Below the pieces are notes generated by a model. That model saw only the letters and a list, made by a program, of their open reading frames with translations. It was not told the origin of the DNA and did no database searches. A program made the translations under genes and the position numbers. A stretch of 64,000 bases of DNA from Dactylonectria macrodidyma (Eukaryota; Ascomycota; Sordariomycetes; Hypocreales; Nectriaceae): positions 1,736,001 to 1,800,000 of the forward strand of contig JAGMUV010000008.1 in the NCBI GenBank assembly GCA_020744425.1. The letters run 5' to 3'. Below, one piece after another: positions 56,566 to 64,000 of the stretch. Numbering within the stretch: position 1 is the stretch's first letter; each line of letters starts with the position of its first letter.

Positions 56566-57700
56566 ATGGCCCTTGCCAAGACGCAGATACTGGTCAGTGA
56601 ACATCCAGGCCCACTCTATGGACACATGTCTTTTTCTCTAGGTCACAGATTTCTCAACTACCTAACTTAGGCGGCAGAGTGGTGCCTGTTTGGATTCTCC
56701 ACCCTTTCTGTTATTACCAGACTCGCAGTACGCAGATGGCAAAGAAAGTGGTCCTTTTGGGTGTCCGATGCCCTTCTCGTGCTAGCTTTGCTTCCCTTCC
56801 TAGCGCTTGTTACCGGAGACACATATCTACTCTCGACAGGCCGGTTCCCCCTTGATCCTCCTACCAGTTCAGGCTGGGCAAAAGTAAGTCTAGCTGTGCC
56901 TCCTCTTTGACGCTGTAAGCATAGGTAGTGACTAATGATTCGAGCAGTGGAAGTTTGCTTCTTCCGTTATTTTTGATTTCAGCCTTTATCTTCCAAGATT
57001 TAGTCTGCTTGCGTTTTACTACGAGCTATTCCCCGTCTCCGAGCCCAGACTGCGAACGGGCTTATACATCGTTTCGGTATATACTTTCTGTGCGTTTCTG
57101 CAGGCAGTATTTATGGATGCGTTCTGGTGTGGTCTTGATGTGCAAGTGAACTGGTAAGTTGAATTGACAACGACCTCATTCTTGAACGCAGTAACTAGTG
57201 CTAAGTGTATCTCGTTAGGTCGATGGACCCCACAGCATGTGCAATGTGGCAAGACATCGTCCCCTTATACATCAACTGGCCCATCGGCATCGCCGCTGAG
57301 TTGCTAGGTATGTAGCTTTCAACCAGACCCTTGAATTGGCTAATGAATTTCCCCATTCGTAGTCTTCATCTTACCCTTTGGGATATTCCCAAGTTTAAAA
57401 AGCCTCCATGGGAGAGAAAAAGCAGGCTTGATGTGCATATTTCTCCTCGGTGCAGCAACAGTCATTGTCAGCGTTGCTCGATTCATCCTCATTGTCCGAG
57501 GATTATTCCTGTATACGACCTGTAAGCCAATAATCATGTTTCAATATCCATTCAGTCACTGATCATCGCTAGATATCGCTGCATTGACAGAGATGGCAAC
57601 CCAGATCATCGTCACAGCGCTACCAGCGCTACGTCCCCTGCTTCGCCTAGGTTGGGAAAGTATTTCCAGCCAATATGGATATTCACGGAGATCAGGGTAG
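56566..57700 (+). CDS. Fungal rhodopsin-like integral membrane protein, with a one-base discontinuity at an exon donor
   Basis: Exons about 56566-56592, 56671-56884, 56949-57152, 57220-57306, 57356-57522 and 57573-57700 encode a seven-transmembrane fungal rhodopsin-type domain. Signature stretches are WSFWVSDALLVLALLPFLAL, IFDFSLYLPRFSLLAFYYEL, MDAFWCGLDVQVNWSMDP and LMCIFLLGAATVIVSVARF. All junctions are in phase except exon 2/3: the four-A run at 56881-56884 before GTAAGT leaves one base too many, while GWAK/WKFASSV is expected. The first 27-nt exon and its intron (acceptor close to the branch point) are the weakest part. Family members are fungal-specific and of unknown function. Confidence 0.7.
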
Positions 57701-58106
57701 TCACGAAACATCGAAATGTATTGAAAATTCAACAAAGAGCAACGTACCAAAAAAGGAATATGAAAGGTTCAGGAAAGGAAGGCGAGACGATGTTCACAGG
57801 TGCGATGATTATCCATTGTCGATTTGTTTTACAAGCACGGCCAAATTGTAGAGTTTTGAAGCATACACTAGCGTTCGGTCACTGCCATTAGATACATTCA
57901 AATATGTCTTCTGGGTCAGGGGGATGAAGTTGATAAAACAGTCGCCGGAATAATGGGAGTAACACTTCGTGTTTAAAAATCCTAGGATATTGCGCGTATA
58001 GACATTAGCAGTACTGCTTAAATTGAAACTAAAAACACGGAATATTGAACCTCAACTCCTCTATAATATTGCCTTTATGAAAAACCCTTGATATAGCACG
58101 CCTTCC
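57701..58106. other. Intergenic between convergent genes
   Basis: 406 bp of 3' sequence. AT-rich; nothing specific is seen. Confidence 0.35.
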
Positions 58107-58793
58107 TTAGTTAGTGATGACAGGTGCTGTGCCATCCCACTCACTCTTCTCCGCCGCATCAACCAGCCAAACGGCTAGGCTCTCTCGAGTAATCGTCGAG
58201 ATCCACGGTGCACCATTTCCATCTTCGGGCCACACGCGGATGTCCTTTACCGGACCGGACAAAAGGGCGGAAGGACGAGCAAGCACAAAACGGAGGCCAC
58301 TCTCTCGCACGATGGCATCCATGCGTGCGTGGTCCGCTAGGCCGATCTTCATGGCTGGACTGTGGCTGAAGATGGCTCGCACGGGGAACGCCATGGATTT
58401 CCACGAGGGCCCCACACCCTGGGATGAGTTGATGACGAGCTTGGGTGGGTTGGTGAAGCCGACGGACTTGATGGTGCTGATGAGGACTTGGATGCTCGTT
58501 TCGAAGAGATCGTGTGGAGAGTCCGGAGCTGGTGCAGAGAATGGCGATGATCCGGCTCGGCGATGGCCAAGAGCAAAGATGACTGCACTGGGGGGCTGAG
58601 GTGTACGCAGAGCGTTTTCTAGGTCGGATTGGGAGGAAACAGAGCCGGCGATGATGGTGAGGTTGGGGTCTTGGGGAAGGGAGGGAGATGATGCGTTTCG
58701 GACGATCGCGGTGACGGTGTGTGAATGAGCGAGGGCGGATTTCAGAATAAGTTGCCCGTTCTGGCCGGTGGCTCCAATGAGTAGGATATGCAT
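58107..58793 (-). CDS. NAD(P)-binding (NmrA/atypical SDR) protein
   Basis: A single exon of 228 aa. MHILLIGATGQNGQLILKSA is the glycine-rich NAD(P) motif of the NAD(P)-binding_10/NmrA group; VIFALGHRRAG, LVINSSQGVG and LRFVLARPSALLSGPV follow in the usual order. The classical YxxxK pair is not evident, so a reductase or a redox-sensing regulator are both possible. Start by first ATG, immediately at the fold. Head-to-head with the thiolase at 59883. Confidence 0.88.
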   Translation of the reverse strand: MHILLIGATGQNGQLILKSALAHSHTVTAIVRNASSPSLPQDPNLTIIAGSVSSQSDLENALRTPQPPSAVIFALGHRRAGSSPFSAPAPDSPHDLFETSIQVLISTIKSVGFTNPPKLVINSSQGVGPSWKSMAFPVRAIFSHSPAMKIGLADHARMDAIVRESGLRFVLARPSALLSGPVKDIRVWPEDGNGAPWISTITRESLAVWLVDAAEKSEWDGTAPVITN

Positions 58794-59882
58794 TTTAGGT
58801 AGATAGTGTTGTGGTGGTGTTGTTGTTGAGTGTTAGTGGTGTTGTCCGGTCTTTGTGACTGGTAATGTTGCGTTGGTTGTGGGTGAGATGAGATTCGTTA
58901 ATGAATTTGAACTAAAACTTGAATTGGAGCTGAAAGGCTTGATGGTGATGATGATGAGAATGGGATTCAGATTAAGCTCCATGGACAGACTTCTTTATAC
59001 TCCTCATCAGCTTCAAGGTCTCGGAGGCGGCGTTGATCAATATCTGACCACTCGGCCGAGACATCAACGGAGCCGTGCCACTCGGCCGGGTCGGAGACAT
59101 CGTCGGAACAATTGGTGGCCGCCAGTGTAAGACGCTGAGAAATCATGCATCCTTTGCGATGAAGGTGGGGTTTCCTCTATATTGGGAAGCGCCGGAGCCG
59201 ACATGATGAGCGGTCTTTTACATCCGACCCGTCTGACGTCTGAACGGGAATAGAAGCAATGCCACAGCATGGAGATGAGATGACCAAGAAGCATCCCAAG
59301 AGCTGGCTGTCCGGTCCGACGAATAGTCCGACCAGCAACCCAAACCGTGAGCATGACCAAAAACAGTGCCAGCCTCGGTAATATTTAGCCACGGGCCTAA
59401 GCTGTCACTACAAATGCACCCAAACAAGGCCTCGGTACTATGGTTCGTTCCCCGCATCGCCACCTGCGTGCAACCCCAAAGCTGGGGTAAAAGCATGCCC
59501 TGTAATAATCGAAAATGGTAGTAAGCTGGCTTTGACTGTGCTAAAAAACGGCTGGAGAAGATCATCCCGAGGGTTAGAGCGCGGTCCGAGTTGGTTACCC
59601 TTCTGGACAATTTGCTCAGCCGCAGCCGTGGTAATTCTGATTTGATCTCTCATACCTACACACCGTGGTTGATATACTGCACTTTGCCTCCCTCTTCTTG
59701 CTGGTACTTGACTCTGGTTGGATTCTTAAACAGGCCACTCTGTTTCCTTACCTCATTCTCCTGTTCTTTTAAGTGACTTGGTGCAAGCAAGCAAGTGCTT
59801 CGTGTTATTCAATCCTCATCCCGAGATACACCATCATCACCATCACATCACATCACATCACACCACACCACACCAAGCAACC
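58794..59882. promoter_or_regulatory. Divergent promoter region with repeats, including CATCA-type tract
   Basis: About 1.1 kb between divergent genes. A CACTCGGCCG pair occurs at 59050 and 59085. The 5' leader of the thiolase holds CATCACATCA- and CACAC-type repeats (59826-59877) ending at the ATG. No gene is supported. Confidence 0.45.
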
Positions 59883-61320
59883 ATGCCTGCCAAGCAAAAG
59901 TCACCCGTCTACATCCTAGGCGTGGGCATGACCAAGTTCATCAAGCCCCGCGGCAAGGTCGACTACACGGAGCTCGGATTTGAGGCCGGCGTCAAGGCGC
60001 TGCTTGACGCGCAGATCAGCTACGACGATGTCGAGCAAGGCGTCGCTTGCTACTGCTACGGCGACAGCACCTGCGGCCAGCGAGTCTTCTACCAGTTCGG
60101 CATGACGCAGATCCCCATCTACAACGTCAACAACAACTGCTCCACCGGCAGCACCGGACTGGCAATGGGCCGCAGCTTCGTCGCTCACGGCGTCGCCGAC
60201 TGCGTCATGGTCGTCGGCTTCGAGAAGATGATGCCCGGCAGCCTGCAGACCTTCTTCAACGACCGTGAGAATCCCACCGGCACCACGTTGAAGATGATGG
60301 CAGACACTAGAGGCGTGACGAATGCCCCCGGCGCTGCTCAGATGTTTGGCAACGCCGGCCGCGAATACATGGAGAAGTGAGTTAGCAGACCGAGAAGCAG
60401 TGAAAGCCATGAAGAGATGACTTACGCTTCACTACAGGTACGGCGCAAAGGCCGAGGACTTTGCTGAGATTGCCCGCGTCAACCACGCCCACTCCCCCAA
60501 GAACCCCTACTCGCAGTTCCAGCAGGTGTACACGCAGGAGCAAATCTCCAACGCACCCATGATCCACGAGCCCCTTACCAAGCTCCAGTGCTGTCCGACA
60601 TCAGATGGCGGTGCCGCCGCTATCCTCGTCTCACAGGCATTCCTCGACGCCCGGCCGCACCTCAAGGAGCAGGCCGTCGAGATCGCGGGCCAGTGCATGG
60701 CGACGGACGCGCCCAGCCTCTTCTCGCGCAGCGCCATCGACCTGATGGGCTACGAGATGACGCAACGGGCGGTTCGCCAGGCGACCGAGGAGGCTGGCAT
60801 CTCGCCGCGGGACGTCCAGGTGGTCGAGCTGCACGACTGCTTCAGCGCCAACGAGATGATCGTGCTAGACGCCCTGGGTCTCTGCGACAAGGGCAAGGCG
60901 CACGAGTTGGTTCGCGCGGGCGACATCACGTACGGCGGTAAGTACGTCGTCAACCCTTCGGGCGGCCTCATCTCCAAGGGCCATCCGCTGGGCGCCACAG
61001 GCATCGCGCAGTGCGCCGAGCTGGTGTGGCATCTGCGCGGCTGGGCCAACAACCGCGCGACGCCCAACACGCGATACTGCCTCCAGCACAACCTAGGTCT
61101 CGGAGGTGCCGTCGTCGTAACCGTTTACAAGCGCGCCGACGGAAAGGCGGCGACTGAGATCGACTCGAAGACCGTCGGCCAGCACAACAAATTGGGCTAC
61201 AACCCGGCCGTCGAGGCGCGCGGCTTCACGAAGGAGCAGGCCGACTCGGTGCGAAGCAAGACCCAGCGGAGCGACTGGGCGCTGCAGGATACGCAGGTTA
61301 AGGTCGAAGCCAGGTTCTGA
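59883..61320 (+). CDS. SCP2/SCPx-type thiolase (peroxisomal-like lipid-transfer thiolase)
   Basis: Exons 59883-60376 and 60438-61320 give 458 aa. Catalytic Cys86 lies in NNNCSTGS; HDCFSANE (His about 297) and ISKGHPLGATG (His about 347) complete the thiolase active site. Sequence blocks (YILGVGMTKFIKPRGKVDYT, NVNNNCSTGSTGLAMG, PTSDGGAAAILVSQA) place it in the sterol-carrier-protein/SCPx thiolase subgroup, which cleaves 3-oxoacyl-CoA of long or branched chains. The SCP2 lipid-binding domain is absent here. The C-terminus is EARF; ARF would be a weak PTS1 at most. Intron with GTGAGT donor. Expected role: beta-oxidation of unusual acyl-CoAs. Confidence 0.93.
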
Positions 61321-61781
61321 GCGACCTGGGGATGAGGCTGCAGCGAAAGTGTTGTGGGTGAAGTTGTCACGAGAGTATCTTGAAAAGATGCAGTTGGTAT
61401 CTGAGGCAGGGAGAACGCGGAGGGGTGAATTCCCGAGATACTCCATCCAACATGTCAAAAAAAGAGCCATCATTTTACCTGTAACCAATAGTTTAGTATT
61501 TATCGCATGTGCAGTTGCAAAATGGACATTTGCTGTTCTTGCCATGGAACTTTATGAATTGGTTCGTGAGCAATTCTCGGTATTCCACCTCCGTATAATT
61601 ATCTTTGGTGTATGCACACTAACGCGATACCCAGAGCCTAGAGGGGTTTTCAACTTACAACACATAAGATCAAGCCACCGCCGGCGTCTCTCTCTCGGGA
61701 TAATATTTTCGAGATCCGGCTTTGTCGGGCATATGCCATCGTCAGTGCATAATCTCCATTTTCCAGGAACTCCAGTGGGCA
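61321..61781. other. Intergenic
   Basis: 461 bp between two plus-strand genes, with no supported feature. Confidence 0.35.
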
Positions 61782-62642
61782 ATGTCGTTCCCTCAATTCG
61801 AGCGCCTCCCGCCCGAGATCCGCAGCCTCATCTGGACGTCGACACTACCCCAGGACGGCCCCGCGCTGTATCTCTTCAGCTGGCGATGGTACGTCCAATT
61901 CGTCGACCCGGATGGTGAGATGGACGAGTTCGATGGCGTCGACCGCCGCGTGTACATCGAGGTGCCGCTCCCGGAAGCCCTCTTCGTGTGCCGTGAGGCT
62001 CGCCAGGCTGCGCAGGCGTGGATGGCAGCCAACAACGTGACGATGCGCTTCCGCGAGGAGACGCAAGGCCACATCTTGGTGCGCGAGTGGGATCGTGAGC
62101 GGGATCCCTTGTACGTGTCGCGCGATAAGTGGGAGGAGTTCACCAACCTCGAGCAGGACTGGGATGACGGCGTCGAGGCCTTGGGCGAGTCCATTCTCCA
62201 CCTGGCCGTGCCGGCCTTTACGGCGTACTACAGCATCGACACAATCGCCAGCATACTCGACTGGATGCCAAACCTGCAAACGCTGTACATAGTCTGGGCC
62301 GGGCTTCCGGCCATCTGCCGCTCCGAGGCCGGTCGACCCCCCGCAGGCCCGGAGGGCGTGCTGTACGAGGCCATAGTGCAGCCGCGGTGGGAGACGGAAC
62401 CCGAGGACGGCGACGTGACGAGCATGTGTGTCGTGGACCCGGAAGATGGCCGCCTGTCATGGGAAGAGATCGATCTGGCCGACTACATCGACGAGATACA
62501 GCAGCAGTGGTCGATCAGTGAGGTGCCGGACGGGTTCGTGACTGCCGAGGGCACAGTGAATTTAAAGATGGTGCATGTGAGGGCGAAACAGGTTGGCGTT
62601 GGCAGCAGGAAAGCGGTCATTGTCGAAGAAGAAGAGTCATGA
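61782..62642 (+). CDS. 2EXR-domain protein
   Basis: 286 aa in one exon from ATG 61782; the frame extends to 61722 but MSFPQFERLPPEIRSLIW is the classical family start. This FxxLPxEIRxxIW block defines 2EXR domains, F-box-like modules expanded in ascomycetes, usually followed by variable regions. FVCREARQAAQAW and the acidic C-terminus are typical. No functional assignment; many copies occur in accessory regions. Confidence 0.88.
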   Translation: MSFPQFERLPPEIRSLIWTSTLPQDGPALYLFSWRWYVQFVDPDGEMDEFDGVDRRVYIEVPLPEALFVCREARQAAQAWMAANNVTMRFREETQGHILVREWDRERDPLYVSRDKWEEFTNLEQDWDDGVEALGESILHLAVPAFTAYYSIDTIASILDWMPNLQTLYIVWAGLPAICRSEAGRPPAGPEGVLYEAIVQPRWETEPEDGDVTSMCVVDPEDGRLSWEEIDLADYIDEIQQQWSISEVPDGFVTAEGTVNLKMVHVRAKQVGVGSRKAVIVEEEES

Positions 62643-64000
62643 CAATGATTTGCAGCGAAGGTGGGATACGCCGACGCATCGTTCTGGTAGAACACTGGTC
62701 ATGATCCAATGCTACCACCTAGGGCCTCCCGCAGGCATGCCAGTGATGAGCAGTTCCTATATCTTCTCTCTCATGGGTTAACGAAACAGAGCTTCTACCC
62801 ATGGGCAACCCATACACAACCCATGGGTAACCTGATTACCCATGGATAACCCAGATTGCCCGTGGGTACCCATGGGTTCTTTGGACAGTCGTGGGTCCGT
62901 CTCAATACCCACGAGTCTAGGCAAGTACCCGTGGACCCCACGAGTTCGCACAGGTACCCATGGATTCTTTCGTAAAGTAGACTACTAAGTAGCACAGCAT
63001 TTTGATGTATTTATCAGAACCCTGTCACTCAATGAGTCCGTCGAATAACACACCCACAATAAGCAATGGGTTCTCGTGGGCTCCAATTAGTATCCTATGG
63101 CTAGAGTTGGGTACTATCAACATACATGATATGACCGCGAACAAATGTCCACCTGCCAAAATCGGAGGTGATGAACGGCCACTAATGCCGGTCGATTTAG
63201 ACTCATGTAGGTATCTATTTTGACGCTGGTGTCGCCTCGTCACCATTGATGCCAGAGCATCAGACCACGGTTTTCATAACCCGAAGAATCACATCATAAA
63301 ATTCGCCTCACGCAAACCCACTTGGATATGGGCAATCAGACCACCAGAAGGAACTCCTCCTCCGCGCTCGCTTCTGACGATATCTATTATTGGCACACAC
63401 GGGAGAAAACAAATGTCCATTGTACCCCCACGTGCAACCATGCCATCCTGTTGCAGCTGATGCATCCCACGCCGACTCGGGCATCTAGACACACCCTAGA
63501 CCGTTCGGCGCGTCGGCGGTGGCGGCGACGAGCGACGAACTGAATATCACGTCACCCCCGGAATATCGGGAAGCGATCATGTGCACTGTGCACTGTGCAT
63601 GTCGAGTACGATGACGTTTTCCGGATCTTGCATTGCCCGATGCAGATCTGAAGATCTCTCATTACGGGTCATTAAACTAATGTCATGGTGTTGAGTTTGG
63701 TGAGGTTACAACTACAGAGTACACCATGTGCCGCGGTAGTCTGAGCCAACAAACTCAATGACGTGCGACAGATCACGAATGGTTCAATGAATGTAATGAA
63801 GATCTCTTGTATTAGTTTCCCAATAATGCAAACTAGAAAAATTACTATTTCAAGCCTCACCGATTCACCAACACCGGGAATCTGCCCCCAATTGATGATT
63901 CCGACTTTCAGTCCAGGGTAGACAACCGCCCACGCATCTTGGCATCAACTCCTGCTATTTCCAACCCCAGCAGACAGTCTGCCGCTTCCAACAGGCACCA
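62643..64000. other. Gene-free end of window with palindromic repeat array
   Basis: Only short unsupported frames occur. The array at 62769-62963 is annotated separately; the remainder contains a short TGTGCACTGTGCACTGTGCATG repeat near 63581-63601. Confidence 0.45.
62769..62963. repeat. Array of near-palindromic ACCC(A/G)TGGGT units
   Basis: About eight to ten units of TACCCATGGGTA-type sequence, spaced 10-30 bp, some degraded to half-sites (TACCCACGAG, GTACCCGTGGAC). The core ACCCATGGGT is self-complementary. It lies 3' of the 2EXR gene, with no coding capacity. Confidence 0.85.

Noticed and set aside
58114..58599. Plus-strand frame opposite the NmrA-like gene
   Set aside because: Complement of a conserved NAD(P)-binding protein.
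1..64000. tRNA, rRNA and CRISPR features
   Set aside because: No tRNA A/B-box pair or clover-leaf, no rRNA stretch, and no repeat-spacer array was recognised; CRISPR is not expected in a fungus.

Overview
The window is chromosomal DNA of a filamentous ascomycete (Pezizomycotina, most likely Sordariomycetes). Supporting this are small introns (about 45-80 nt) with GTRNGT donors and CTRAC branch points, Zn(II)2Cys6 regulators, fungal-only families (DUF7136, 2EXR, fungal rhodopsin-like, NLRs with N-terminal hydrolases), and conserved housekeeping genes (RPL26, COX11, VTI1, an SCD6/LSM14 gene, RQC1/TCF25) that read as clean spliced orthologues. Exon boundaries given here come from reading frames, splice signals and family knowledge, not from transcripts.

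Layout. 0-15.9 kb: a 5'-truncated conserved protein, a small SET-like protein, a long non-coding leader and a 1,039-aa protein with an eIF4E-binding-type motif, then RPL26, COX11 and a MYND-finger protein. 16.8-20.7 kb: a decayed small gene, a secreted HExxH metallopeptidase and a 252-bp non-autonomous transposon (MITE) with TA target duplication. 20.8-24.6 kb: an NLR with an alpha/beta-hydrolase and a NACHT domain, starting 210 bp from the MITE. 25.7-35.7 kb: an accessory stretch with a cupredoxin-like secreted protein, a heme-thiolate peroxidase, a DUF7136 secreted protein carrying an in-frame stop, an SDR, a Zn2Cys6 regulator and an FAD amine-oxidase-like enzyme. 37-44 kb: housekeeping block VTI1, SCD6-like and RQC1-like. 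44-48.9 kb: gene-free. 48.9-51.4 kb: a large Zn2Cys6 regulator. 52.7-57.7 kb: a hydrolase/NB-ARC/TPR NLR and a fungal rhodopsin-like membrane protein, both with reading-frame lesions. 58-62.6 kb: an NAD(P)-binding SDR-like protein, an SCP2-type thiolase and a 2EXR protein. A palindromic repeat array follows at 62.8 kb.

Two themes stand out. (1) Accessory genes in this window carry frame lesions that the housekeeping genes do not: one-base changes in homopolymers, and TAG stops where the surrounding frame suggests tryptophan. This points either to decay (possibly RIP-type) or to homopolymer sequencing error; raw reads would decide. (2) Two post-transcriptional regulators sit in one window: the 4E-binding-motif protein and the SCD6/LSM14 protein. 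Two NLR-class genes with N-terminal hydrolase domains are also present, one apparently intact and one damaged.
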